From Aphrocallistes beatrix (taxonomy: Eukaryota > Porifera > Hexactinellida > Sceptrulophora > Aphrocallistidae): a stretch of DNA of 64,000 bases. Numbering within the stretch: the first letter of the stretch is position 1; each line of letters begins with the position of its first letter. This document shows, one piece after another, positions 43,247 to 54,608 of this stretch. The notes below the pieces were generated by a model that saw nothing but the letters and a program-made list of their open reading frames with translations, was not told the origin of the DNA and searched no databases. Location: contig OY725490.1 in NCBI GenBank assembly GCA_963281255.1, positions 5,704,001 to 5,768,000 on the forward strand. The letters are read 5' to 3'. Position numbers and translations under genes: made by a program.

Positions 43247-44790
43247 CTAAAACCTATTTTCTGAGACCTTTTTTCAGCAATTATAAAGGTGATAACTTTT
43301 TGTAAATTCAAAATAGGGGCGAAAACTCAACGGTTTCTGATACATCTCGAAGAGTAGAACATAATGAATAGAGAGATTTTTGAAATACAAATAGAAAGAG
43401 AATTATGAAAAAAATAGTGTCAAAATTACTAAAAATATAATTCCTTGGGTGTTTTGGTGTGAATTTTTAACAATTTTCAAAATTTCAAAAATCTGTCTGT
43501 TCATTAGTTAGATCATCGATTTATGAATCAATTTGAAAAGTTTCTAAAGGATTGTAGGCATATTGTGTCCGATTTCTTCCTTGTAAAATGACTAAATTTT
43601 CTTTTTAAAAAATTTAGTCATTTTACAAGAAAGAAATCGGACACAATATGCCTACAATCCTTTAGAAACTTTTCAAATTGATTCATAAATCGATGATCTA
43701 ACTAATGAACAGACAGATTTTTGAAATTTTGAAAATTGTTAAAAATTCACACCAAAACACCCGAGGAATTTTATTTTTTGTAATTTGGCATTATTTTTTT
43801 CATAATTCTATTTTTATTTGTATTAGCAAAAATCTGTCTGTTCTTTTTGTTCTTCCTTTCGAGATCTATCAAAAACCGTTGAGTTTTCGCTCCTATGTTG
43901 AATTTACAAAAAGTTATCACCTTTATAATTGCTGAAAAAAAGGAATCAGAAAATAGGATTTAGAAAATATTTATATATGTCCCTCAATTTCCATTAGTTT
44001 TAACTGCTTTGGAATATTAAATAACATGCAAATATCCTTATTCGACAACTTATAGCAGTACTTAACTTCAAAATTTGGTATATCAAAATTTTTCACCATC
44101 AAGTGTGAAAAACTGGTCATTGATGACTGGTCACCCAAAAGTAACCACATTCGATAGTATCTGCCGGAATCCCAGATCATAACTTCTTTGCATCATGTCA
44201 GATCATCATTTTAATGCTAAATTCGTGCTCAGCACTAAATTTCCAGCAATTTGATGTATATATTGACCATATTTGGATAATTTTTTGGATGTCCGTGCAT
44301 AGCAACAGCCAGGATTTTTTCACATTATTGGCCGTTGCTAGGAACCCACAGCCAAAGAATTACTCCAAATGTGTCCAATATATATATATCAAATTGCTGG
44401 AAATCAAGTGCTGAGCACGAATTAAAGATTAAAATGATGATCTAACATGGTTCATGGAAGTTATGGATATGAGACATTTCGCTTCAAAAATGTGTCCTTT
44501 TTTGGGTGACACCAGGTAGTACAAGTGGCTCTAATTTGCGAAATATTACCATTGAAATTCTAAAAATCGAAATTAATGTTTGGAACCCCTTTAGAGATCT
44601 AAAAATGATTAAAAAGGGCTTTTGGCAAAATTTTGATAAAAAAACAAAATGTCCATTGGAAAGGCCAACCTTAACTAATTTTACATTGTTCTTAACAGCT
44701 AAACTTAAAATCTCTATATCTCGGGCTTTAAAATTTCAAATTTTTAAAATAATAATAAATTAATCACTTTTGATAGCCATGTATTGCTTA

Positions 44791-45408
44791 ATCCCATTCA
44801 TATATACATTTTTATTTTGTGACCTGGTCAGGACCAGCATTTGGCGGAAAGTTTAGGATCAATCCTACATATAACAAAAAGTAATCAGATCATGATCAAT
44901 TTGGGAAAAGTATACTAGAACCCTACAAAATCTGAACCTATATTTTTCATTGCTAAAGATCACCATATATAGTGCATGCCAACATCTTAAAACTTATCTA
45001 GAAAATTTTGAGATAAGATTACAGGTGAAGCTGTGGGATTGGCTTATACTTGGTACGGGAAGGTCAACATTTGGTGGTAAAAGTTTATAGAGTTCGTCAC
45101 GAATAACCGAGAAGAAATATGGGACTCACTGAAACATTCTGTTCATCCAGTAGGTCAATCTAGTCAATCATTATCCAAATCTGAATCAAATTCAAAGATT
45201 CTGAGGATTTTATCTTCAGCAGATTTTTCTAATGTTTGCAAGTTGCATTCAATGCACGGTTGCATCTAGTCACCTCCTCAGTGGGGGAGTTAGTACCCCC
45301 TGAGGATATTTGATGCTGATATTTCGAGTATGTATTAGATTCTAGCATTATTATTTTGATTGGGGATATTTCAATTATTTTGGAGTTATATCCCCACCAA
45401 AGAATCCT
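44791..45408. other. No gene recognised
   Basis: Contains two related words ('aggaccagcatttggcgg' near 44829 and 'aaggtcaacatttggtgg' near 45060) but no frame, terminus or repeat that I can name. Confidence 0.5.
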
Positions 45409-45412
45409 TTAA

Positions 45413-47317
45413 GGTTGGCCTTTCCTATGGACATTTTGTTTTTTATCAAAAGTTTGCTAAAATACCTTTGTCATTTTTAGATCCCTAAAGGGGTTCTAAT
45501 CATTAATTTCGATTTTTAGAATTTCAATGCTAATATTTCGCCACCTAGAGCCACTTGTACCACCTGGTGTCGCCCAAAAAGGACACATTTTTGAAGCGAA
45601 ATGTCTCATATCCATAACTTCTTTGAACCATTTCAGATCATCATTTTAATGCTAAATTCGTCCTCAGCGCTAAATTTCCAGCAATTTGATATATATATAT
45701 TGGACACATCTGGAGAAATTCTTTGGCTGCTGGTTCCTAGCAACGGCCAGGAATGTGAAAAAATTCCTGGCCGTTGCTATGCACGGACATCCAAAAAATT
45801 ATCCAAATATGCTCAATTTTTTTAAAAAATTTGGGCAATTTACAGGGAAGAAATCGGAAGCAATATTCCTACAATCTTTTAGAAAGTTTTCAAATTCATT
45901 CATAAATCGATGATCTAACTAATGAACAGACAGATTTTTGGAATTTTGAAAATTGTTAAAAATTCACACCAAAACACACGAGGAATTTTATTTTTAGTAA
46001 TTTTGACACTATTTCTTTTATAATTCTATCTTTATTCTTAATATCAAATTATTGCTGTTCATTATGTTCTACTCTTCGAGATCTATCAGAAACCGTTGAG
46101 TTTTTGCCCCTATGTTGAATTTACAAAAAGTTATCAACTTTATAATTGCTAAAAAAAAAGTCTCAGAAAATAGGATTTAGAAAATATCTATATATGTACC
46201 TCAATTTCTATTAGTTTTAACTGCTTTAGAATATTAAATAACATGCAAATATCCTTATTCGACAACTTATAGCATACTCAACTTCAAAATATGGTATATC
46301 AAAATTTTCTCCATCAAAAGTGGAGAAAAACTGGTCATTGCACACTGGCCACCCAAAAATAACCACATTCTTTAGTGTCCGCCGGAATCCCAGATCAATA
46401 ACTTCTTTGAACCATGTCAGATCATCATTTAATACTAAATTCGTGCTCAGCACTAAATTCCCAGCAATTTGATATACCGTATTTCCCTGAATAAGCGCAG
46501 GGGGCTTGAATAAGCGCCGGTTTGAATAAGCGCCGGGTATAAAGGGTGAGCGAAATAAATAAGCGCCGGGGCTTGAATAAGCGCCTGGGCTCGAATAAGC
46601 GTCGGACGCCGGGACATTTTAGTTCTCTAAACATCATATCAAACTAGTATTCTCAGTAGTGGCATAGATAGAAGTGCTTTTTGAAACATTACATTATCCT
46701 TTTTTAATAGAACTAACATTCTCAGTTGTGGCAAAAATAAAAGTGACAGTCAATGTAGTAAACAAAAACAAAAGAGCGCCGGGTCAAAATAGCGAATGAA
46801 AAAAATAAGCGCCGGGGCTTGAATAAGCGCCGGTTTGAATAAGCGCCGGGTCTAAAGGGTGCACGAAATAAATAAGCGCCCGGGCGCTTATTCGAAACAA
46901 TGCGGTATATATTGACCATATTTGGAGAATTTTTTGGATGTCCGTGCATAGCAACGGCCAGGAATTTTTTCACATTCCTGGCCGTTGCTAGGAACCCGCA
47001 GCCAAAGAATTTCTCCAAATATGTCCAATATATATATCAAATTGCTGGAGATTTAGTGCTAAGCACGAATTTAGCATTAAAATGATGATCTAACATAGTT
47101 CAAAGAAGTTATGGATATGAGACTTTCCGTTTCAAAAATGTGTCCTTTTTTGGGCGACACCAGGTGGTAGAAGTGGCTCTAAGTGGCAAAATATTAGCAT
47201 TGAAATTCTAAAAATCGAAACTGATGTTAAGAACCCCTTTAGGGATCTAAAAACGATTGAAAAGGTCTTTTTGCAATTTTTAGATAAAAAACAAAATGTC
47301 AATAGGAAAGGCCAACC
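45413..47317. mobile_element. FB2 copy d, TTAA-flanked, with shortened left arm
   Basis: TTAA at 45409-45412 and 47318-47321; ends GGTTGGCCTTTCC and inverse. The left arm is about 410 bp and then jumps to the centre ('tttttttaaaaaattt' near 45820); the right arm is full. The 'TACCGTATTTCC' MITE is nested at 46475-46907. An internal flip around 46920-46990 makes 'gccaggaattttttcacattcctggc'. Confidence 0.85.
46475..46907. mobile_element. 'TACCGTATTTCC' MITE, copy 2 (about 433 bp)
   Basis: Same ends and body as 41328-41739 with small differences, in the same position relative to the surrounding FB2 sequence ('ccagcaatttgata' on the left). Confidence 0.85.
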
Positions 47318-47321
47318 TTAA

Positions 47322-47585
47322 ATAAAAGTGTTTGTTTTCAATCTAGGATTATAGGACTCGGGTTTGTTGTATATTAATTTATTGTTATCTCGTAACCTAC
47401 CGAAGTTAGATATGGGAAATGTATTATTGTTAAATAGGAAATCGTATTTTTGGAACCATTGGTCAAGTTACCTTACCTCAACTACGTGTGGAATATGAGT
47501 GATTTTCAATCTGTTTTACAGATTTATGAAAAAATTTATGATATTCTGGCCTGTTTTGAACACATTTTGAATCGTTATAAGTATG
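47322..47585. other. No gene recognised
   Basis: Short stretch between two elements, no motif recognised. Confidence 0.4.
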
Positions 47586-47587
47586 TA

Positions 47588-48569
47588 CAGTAAAACCTCT
47601 CAGATCCGGGCAGTCCCGTCCGAACAGTGTCCGGATCTTAGAATTGTCCGGATCTCAGAATTTTGTCCAGTATAGCATGCGAAACCGGTAAGTGTACAGT
47701 AATGGAACCTTATATGGCAGCGAGTTCTATTTCCTTATAAAGCGGCGATTTGTACACTCTTTTGGGAGGATAAGAGTGCTTTTTTCTCTTTGACATTCGG
47801 AGAAATCAGCAGATAATTGAAAGTTTATGGATTCAATTCCTCCATATAAGTAATTCAGTGCAGTAGATATTTATGCAAGCTGTATATACTTCTCAGTTTA
47901 ACATGGACTGGGTTTAATTTCATTATCCAGGTATCAAGCTTGTTGTGCACACGAGAAGCATATTAGTTGAATTCTATTCTGAGAACCGGACAGCTCTAAA
48001 TTTCAACGCTCTGAGATCCGGACATTATCCATTTATTTTCTACCCATAATTCTATACTCGCGATTTCTATTATATCATCTACATGATGTGTGTATTCAGG
48101 GTTTCATCCAGCTTTCCAATGTCATACGCCTAAATGTACGCCACCATTTTTCTACGCGCCTAGACTCACTTTTATATAGCAACTTTATATATGTTTTATG
48201 CTGCTCGCCTAAGTAGGCGTATGCCACGCGCCTAGCCTCAAAAAATCATACGCCTAATTATGATCCATGGGATCAAATACGCGCCTCAATGCGCGCTCAG
48301 TACGCCTAGATGAAAGCCTGTGTGTATTAAACTCAAATTTAATTTTATTCTGAGATCCGGACAGCTCTAAATTTCAATGCTCTGAGATCCGGACATTTTC
48401 CATTTTACTCTTACATGAACATTAGTGTACTGAATTTTACTTTTTTATGAATTTTTGTGTCAAACATTTTCATTGGTAGTAGAAAAAAAAAATTAAATTT
48501 CGTGGAAAAATATGCCCGGTCTAGGGAGGTGTCCGGATCTAAGAAATCCGGATCTCGGAGGTTCTACTG
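47588..48569. mobile_element. Pogo-like MITE 'CAGTAAAACCTCTC' (982 bp)
   Basis: TIRs CAGTAAAACCTCTCAGATCC and inverse ...GAGGTTCTACTG, TA both sides. 'gatccggacagctctaaatt' and 'ctgagatccggacatt' recur inside. A hAT MITE is nested at 48097-48320. No transposase. Confidence 0.9.
48097..48320. mobile_element. hAT MITE (224 bp), 8-bp duplication TGTGTATT
   Basis: Starts CAGGGTTTCATCCAGC, ends GATGAAAGCCTG; TGTGTATT at 48089-48096 and 48321-48328. Close relative of 38489-38694. Confidence 0.95.
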
Positions 48570-48582
48570 TATGTGATTTCCA

Positions 48583-48780
48583 GGGAGATCTAGATGGTGA
48601 CTGGTTGAGTCGAAAATTCGAAAATTTCTGATGGAAAGTTGTTACATTCGTAAGGTTTTCGAGTTGCGGTGCAATTTACCAATAATGATTCATATCGAAA
48701 ACAGGAATGTAACAATATTCCATCAGAAATTTTCGAATTTTCAAATCAACTTGTCACCATCTTGATTTCCCTGTCTTATA
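48583..48780. repeat. Inverted repeat with about 85-bp arms
   Basis: 'ccagggagatctagatggtg' at 48581 and 'caccatcttgatttccctg' at 48757 frame arms that share 'gaaaattcgaaaatttctga'. It looks like a small palindromic MITE; target duplication not resolved. Lies just upstream of the CFAP46-like exons. Confidence 0.75.
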
Positions 48781-49051
48781 TTCTTATAATAATAACGATT
48801 CAAAATGAATGGGAGGCTCGAGACAACGCTTACAGTCCTTATTTAAAACCCGATAATGACCTGGGTCCATTCTATTATAGCTTAACCTCCGCATTTCTAA
48901 GGTTTCCTCGCCCAAATTTACTTATCCGGAAATGAGTTAGCAAAGTCCATAATTTTACAGGAATAATAAATTATTGTTGAAACCATGGATAGAAACAAAA
49001 TCGATGAATTCTCAAAAATGATTAACCATACTAGTATATTTGTTTCTTTAG

Positions 49052-49760
49052 AAAATATTTAATGGAATCTGAGTTCAATTCAGTTACTAAGTTATTAGAA
49101 AGCGAATTAATTAGTCATGAAGAGTTCCTTCATTTTGTTGATAAAGCTATGAATCAAAAGTTTTTCGATATATCCAGAAAATGTCTAGATTTCTTTTTCA
49201 GACTAAATTCGTCCATTTCTTATAATCTTTGCCAAGCCTATATATATGATGCGAAATTAGCGGTTTCGTTTTCTCTTTTTGATGTAGTCGCAATTACGAA
49301 ATTATCCCAATTTTTTTTGTTGGCTTTGGAATTCTTATTGAATGATTGGAGGTCAGTTTATATTTTATTTTCATTAACATACGTATGTTCATCTACATAT
49401 TTTTTAGTTGTCGAATCCTTCGCTATACTATTTCAATAGAATTCCTTGGAGTAGCCCATCCATATCTTAAACATGATACGCGAAATCTCCTTATAGATCC
49501 TTTGAAATGTTTTTGTGATGCTCTACATGATAGCGCTCATTGTGATTTTGAATGGAGAATTACACTACTTAAGCAATATTTTTTATGTTTACTTCAACTT
49601 GGTGAAAAGGAAGAGATTACTAAAGTTGGAAATAATATTTTGGATTTATCTAGAAATATTTCGGATAATTTTCTTGAAGATTCTAAAATATTTTTAGCTT
49701 GTCATCAACCAGATAATAAGGAGTTTAAATTATCCAATGAGGTATTGAAAATTACAAATG
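49052..49760 (+). CDS. CFAP46: CFAP46-like N-terminal exons
   Basis: Two exons, 49052-49351 and 49408-49760, are joined by a 56-bp intron (GG AG/gtcagt ... tttttag/TTGTCG); joining keeps the frame. The acceptor before exon one is gtttctttag at 49042-49051, and a donor (AAATG/gtatat) follows exon two. In order the product shows CLDFFFRLN, YNLCQAYIYDAKLA, then RYTISIEFLG, AHPYLKHDTRNLLIDPL, EWRITLLKQYFLCLLQLGE. This follows the N-terminal tetratricopeptide-like part of CFAP46/TTC40 (in human: a block with L-V-Y-N-x-S..W..R-P-x-L-K..R..L-I-P-S-L and then E-W-R..L...L-L-E-C-Y-L..G). CFAP46 is part of the C1d central-pair projection of motile cilia. The likely first Met is 49062, but earlier exons are possible. 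No stop or shift inside; later exons are not in the window, so the gene may continue beyond or be truncated by the elements from 50242. Confidence 0.75.
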
Positions 49761-49810
49761 GTATATATTTTGAGTGTATTCTTGGTTGTATTGCATTTTT
49801 CTATACTTGA

Positions 49811-50241
49811 GGATAATTCAATTTCATCTGGACACTTTGGAACTGATTTATGAGATATGGATCATATATACTATCTCTTATTTTGTTTTCCTTTATGCTT
49901 TTTGAGATAGGAATTTTAAGGAGTGCAGAGTAGACAAGTAGCATTTTGGTCTTAAGTTTATCCCTTTCCCATACGCTTATATTTTCTCAATACATTAATT
50001 ATATCAAATCAAATAATCAATTTGCACTTTATTCTCAAAACTTCTTTAAGACGAAATATCCAGCGTTAAAGTGTCCATGGGGATTATTAATTTAATTTAG
50101 AATTTTTTTCTTTTTCGAAAGCAATTTACCATTATTTATATTGATACGTCTTCACGCGAAAATTTGTTATTACATAAACAAATCAAGTTTGCATTAGGAA
50201 AATAAGTAGCGTAATTATAATTGGCACAATTACCGTTTAAA
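49811..50241. other. No feature recognised (possibly intron of CFAP46-like gene)
   Basis: AT-rich sequence between exon two and Helitron H9, with no exon-like frame. Confidence 0.45.
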
Positions 50242-50574
50242 TCCTTACTATTGAAACTCGATTAATGTTTGTGTCTATATATATATATATATATGGGTCA
50301 TTCCATTTGGAATCGACCAGTGGTCATACACTCATCTCTCATATTTCTATGAGATTTCACCAAAGAATATTTGTATTGCCTTTGGAAGGAACCCGTAATA
50401 TTAGTCTTCGTTTCACACTAGTTTTTGAGATACAGCCCCATTGGGATTTTGTACATTTTAAGGATCGGACACATTTTTTTGACGGCATCTACCTTAAAAT
50501 TTTAATAACTCTTCGTTTAGTTGATTGATCTTTCTAATTTTTATCTCAGATAGTAGGTACAATATCTCTTTTAA

Positions 50575-51586
50575 TCCTTACTATTAAAACTCGATTAATC
50601 TATCTATATATATATATATATATACACTGCCTGGACAAATGTATTCGTGCACCTCATAATTCCCCATACAAATAGTTATAATACTGATTTATTTAGCGAG
50701 TCAAGGTATTTAATTGGTAAGAGATACACTTAATTTGACTTCAAATTCGAATTCTCCACATTCAAATTACCCACTTTATAAGCTTTCAACTTAATTACTA
50801 TTCTTCAAGATTAAGTATTTTCAGCGTTTGCTTTCCTATGCCACATGTCGCGAGTGATCACCATTGTATATGATGGCATTGGTGGTATGAGGTGGCACAG
50901 TTTGAAAAATTTTAACCTTGTGGGAGTGTAAACAAGTTGAAATATTAAAAAGTGAGTAATTCGAATGTGGAGAATTCGAATTTGAAGTTAAATTAAGCGT
51001 ATCTCTTACCAATTAAATACCTTGACTCGCTAAATAAATCAGTATTATAACTATTTGTATGATGAATTATGGGGCAGTGTATATATATATATCTGTAACG
51101 AATTGTTTGAAGAAACTGTCAGGCCCAGAAAGTTGATTTTTGGCATGTGGGAATCTTTTGGCTATGGCTCCAGTAAGTTCTGAGCTCAGACGAAAATGTC
51201 GACTCATCATGGAATTATGACGTCATTGTCACATTTTTTAAAGTTAAGCAATACAGTTATTCGAGCATAACTCATCCATTTTAAGTTATAGAAGGCTGAA
51301 ATTATAATAGATTATGTATACTAATATACCTTACATATGACCCAACTATTATCAAAAAATGATGACTCATCACTTTGTCATGACGTCATCATAACTTAAC
51401 AAAATTTTAAAAATTTATAATTTTGGTGATTTTTCGTGCGATATCGATTATAACAGTCGGCCAGACGTATTTGGAGATGTTATCTCCCTTATGATTAAAC
51501 AATGTGATCCCAGGAGCCCGCAGGGCTCCTCTGGCGGACACAAAGTGCCCGCCTGCCGCAGGGCGGAAGCAAGCGAAGCGCGCTTG
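50575..51586 (+). mobile_element. Helitron HINE copy H10 in the left TIR of element K
   Basis: Starts TCCTTACTATTAAAACTCGA after 'tcttttaa' and ends GCGCGCTTG before 'tatatatc'. The right TIR of K has the continuous equivalent (inverse of 'gatatatattaaatgaga'), so insertion was between A and T without duplication. It carries the Tc1-type MITE at 50625. Confidence 0.92.
50625..51079. mobile_element. Tc1-type MITE (455 bp), largely palindromic
   Basis: Ends CACTGCCTGGACAAATG and ...TTATGGGGCAGTG with TA at both sides. Long inner arms (about 50680-50790 and 50945-51060) are inverse copies: 'gcgagtcaaggtatttaatt' and 'aattaaataccttgactcgc'. Left outer terminus resembles the MITE at 24603. Confidence 0.88.
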
Positions 51587-52600
51587 TATATATCAAAACT
51601 AAATACATCAACTTATTTCTGTATGTGTTATTCCTTCCTAAATTTCGAAATCCAAAATATTTCATGTCATTCTTCAAGGACCAAAAACTCAACGTCCAAA
51701 ATGGTTTCCATATAACACTCCTCCATTTAAAGCATTATATATGTCCTGTATATCTGACAATTTCCCGTCTTAGTTTACAGATTAATACAAATAAATACTG
51801 CTTCAAAAAGTTTACCTATAATTTTCGACCATTTAATGAGATTACAGGTTTAATTATAACTATCCGATGCGATTATGGTCATGTCCTATTTAAAAATGTT
51901 CTTTAATTTGTTGTTTCTAGCTGTGTGAAAATATATTCTACTGTAGGAATTTCTAGATTTACGTTACTGTAATAAATAGGCGGCTTTCGGACACTTATCC
52001 CACCCAGCCCCCCCTCCTGCATACATTGTTGTTGTCTCAATTTATATTTCTACTATGTGATTAGTAATACATTTACATAATTATTCTGTTTGGGGGCCCC
52101 AATAAAAGTTCGAATTTCTATATTGTGGGACCCAAAAATTCCGGGCAACCTCCAAACTTCCTCCTATTTTATTCTAGGATGTATTTTTGTGTTGATTTGG
52201 TACAGCCTACTTTACTATAGTACTAAATTGTATTTCTCCAATTTTATAAATTTTAAAAATTGGCAGGGGGCACCCGCAAATTTCGGAGGACTCGTTAATA
52301 GAATTCATAAAATTGGAAAAATGGGAGTCCACCCAAATGAACTCCTACATTATTGATCTTGGATATATATATATAAACTCAATAGATTCTTTGTTGAGAT
52401 TGATTATCTTAAAAAAAATTCGCTAAACCTCACATTATGAATATCATTGCTATATTTATAATTACTTGTCCTAATTAGAATTAGTGCTTAGACAATGTAC
52501 ACAAATTGCATTACTTTCCGCTTACCATATTCAAGTTTATTTTTATAGTTAATCTTTCGAAAATTTAGTGGTGAACATCCTAACTTAACTAATCTGACAT

Positions 52601-53098
52601 TTAAAATATCTTTGTCTGCTTCAGCATCATGATATGATTTATCAAGCCTTGACTTAGTTCAGAGAGTTCAGAATGTACTGAAGATTGAGAAGAACTACAT
52701 ACATTGAAACAATCGTAGCATAACTTTTGACCAGGTTTGACAGATAGCTCAACAGATAATTTGAGTAGGTTATTAAACGTATCAGCTTCAAATTCACTTA
52801 TAGTCCTAAGATATTTGTAAGTTACCGTTTTCTTGTGCAACTGCCAAGGATCACAACATTTTAACTGCCAATTAGAATATTTATAAATATAAGTCTGCAC
52901 ATGATGTAGACAAATAGTATCATCCGGTGAAAAGATATGATTCATTCTCAACTGCAGAAGATTCTGTAATTCAGTTTCCAGTTCAACAACATTCTTTAAA
53001 CCCTTTTTCCTTGTATATCTTGTTTGATGGCAATTGTCTTGAAGTAATTTCCCAACAGAAAACGAGTGATTAGTTCCATAAGTTAATCGAAATAGCAT
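52601..53098 (-). CDS. Cys/His-cluster protein of element K, function unknown
   Basis: 165 residues from an ATG at 53098. Visible features: a helical N-terminal part (VVELETELQNLLQLRMNHIF), then a Cys/His cluster with ICLHHVQTYIYKYSN, KCCDPWQLHKK and PGQKLCYDCFNVCSS. The spacing C-L-H-H ... C-C-D-P...H-K-K ... C-Y-D-C resembles a putative zinc-binding N-terminal domain that I have seen in uncharacterised, transposon-associated proteins of invertebrates; I cannot name it. The frame ends soon after the cluster, so the catalytic part is either in other exons or lost. It is the only candidate protein of element K. Confidence 0.6.
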   Translation of the reverse strand: MLFRLTYGTNHSFSVGKLLQDNCHQTRYTRKKGLKNVVELETELQNLLQLRMNHIFSPDDTICLHHVQTYIYKYSNWQLKCCDPWQLHKKTVTYKYLRTISEFEADTFNNLLKLSVELSVKPGQKLCYDCFNVCSSSQSSVHSELSELSQGLINHIMMLKQTKIF

Positions 53099-53376
53099 TG
53101 AATAATTGAATAATATCAGTCATTTATTCAGTTTTGTATATAGTATATATGTAAGTATATACTAGTATACTCATAGTTAAATTAACCTAACTTACCTTCA
53201 GGAAAAATGGAATTTTAGTGAATGAAACCACAACAAATATATAAATACACCACATTCTTTATGGAATAAGAGTAAAACAAATCAAATCAATCATCTGAAA
53301 CTAGATCTAAAATCCACTCAACTGAAGACAACACAATGGTTTCATCTCCATAATTTAACCTGCGCTTGGCAAAGTG

Positions 53377-53480
53377 ATTTTTTCTCTTTATAGTCAGACC
53401 CCAAACGTGTATGGCTTCCCCGCCCAAAATGGCTTAAACAGGAAATGACGCTACAAAACACCTCGCCAAGCGTGGGTTAA
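53377..53480 (+). repeat. Repeat R4, third copy
   Basis: 'gtatggcttccccgcccaaa' to 'aagcgtgggttaag' matches 23715-23792 and 24737-24840. It is a short dispersed repeat of unknown origin. Confidence 0.75.
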
Positions 53481-53623
53481 GCAATAATAATGTATTCAAC
53501 TGAACTGTTTAAATTACTTATGAAATACTCTCGCGAATGACCGTGCAAAATGAGACAATCCTCAAGTTTGTAGATATGAGAGAAATATTTAAATGAACTT
53601 ACATTTTCCCAAATTAGTAATTA

Positions 53624-53857
53624 CAGTGATATTGGATGGAGAGTGATAATGCCGGAGACACGGAATTTTGGCCAAATTATCACTATATCCAATGACTACA
53701 TCAAACCATCACTATAATTATCACCATATCCAATAATTCATTTTTTAATTATCAATATATCCAATAAATAATATCACTATAGCCAATAAAATTTGTATGG
53801 GAAATTGGTGGGGATATCTCGAGACGTCCTAACTATCACTATATCCAATATCTACTG
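53624..53857. mobile_element. Pogo-like MITE 'CAGTGATATTGGAT' (234 bp)
   Basis: Starts CAGTGATATTGGATGGAGAG and ends ...CCAATATCTACTG, TA on both sides. 'atcactatatccaata' words recur through it. Eight bases separate it from the next MITE. Confidence 0.8.
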
Positions 53858-53865
53858 TATGTATA

Positions 53866-54608
53866 CAGTGGAAGCCGCTTAATCGGGAGACGGATAATCG
53901 GGAAATCCGCTTAATCGGGACAAGTTGAAAGGGAACGGATTTTTGACATTATAAATTGATCGGTTAATCGGGACAACAAATCGGTTAATCGGGACAATAA
54001 TTCCCGATTAAGCGAAGAAAAACTTTATTTTCCTCCGCTTAATCGGGAATTATTGTCCCGATTAAGCGAAGAAAAACTTTCTTCTCCTCCGCTTAATCGG
54101 GAATTATTGTCCCGATTAAGCGAAGAAAAACTTTCTTCTCCTCCGCTTAATCGGGAATTATTGTCCCGATTAAGCGAAGAAAAACTTTCTTTCTCCTCCG
54201 CTTAATCGGGAATTATTGTCCCGATTAAGCGATGAAAAACTTTCTTTCTCCTCCGCTTAATCGGGAATTAATATCCCGACTAAGCGAAGGAGGAGCTTGC
54301 TGTCATTATCTGATCGTCATGCACTAAAACAAAAGAATTGATTCAAATTAATGGTTGTATATAAATATTCTTTCTTGTCTAAGAATTAGCTTCTTAGTAC
54401 TTTGTACATGTAGTTCTAACTTCTATGTAGTAGAATTTCTTTTATATTTATGTAGGATACGCTTTTGTATGTAGCAGGAATACATTTGTATGTAATTCAT
54501 CTTATTCAGGGTAATGACACAGTACGCGGATGTAGATTATTATCATAAGTCGGTTAATCGGGACAAAAGGCTGACTCCCGAGCTGTCCCGATTAAGCGGC
54601 TTCCACTG
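53866..54608. mobile_element. Pogo-like MITE 'CAGTGGAAGCC', copy 2 (743 bp)
   Basis: As 18917-19552, with one or two extra palindromic units (about 53990-54270). The non-repeat right half (54280-54600) is virtually identical to copy 1, so both moved recently. Confidence 0.93.

Larger units (their letters stand above)
41055..44670. mobile_element. FB2 copy c: TTAA-flanked giant inverted repeat
   Basis: Between TTAA 41051-41054 and 44671-44674. Ends GGTTGGCCTTTCC and inverse. Without two nested elements it is about 2.1 kb, nearly all of it two arms of about 1.05 kb meeting at 43601-43608. Inside each arm a second short palindrome ('cctggccgttgct' both ways) lies near 41790 and 44320. Many short frames on both strands are mirror images and not genes. 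Confidence 0.88.
40738..44790 (+). repeat. R3 repeat, copy c, split by FB2 copy c
   Basis: 40740-41050 ('aaaagtcgtagactttcgtt', 'caaaatattcggggtttggg') and 44675-44770 ('aatctctatatctcgggctt') follow R3 copies a and d continuously if FB2 at 41055-44670 is removed. Confidence 0.7.

Noticed and set aside
38137-47018. Recurrent frames with NSCSALNFQQFD or FFGCGFLATARN across FB2 copies
   Set aside because: They are translations of the FB2 repeat and its internal palindrome; frame and ends change from copy to copy.
48984-49061. An extra first CFAP46-like exon starting at the ATG at 48984 with an 18-bp intron
   Set aside because: The 18-bp GT-AG piece does not keep the frame and the read-through has a stop; the start stays uncertain.
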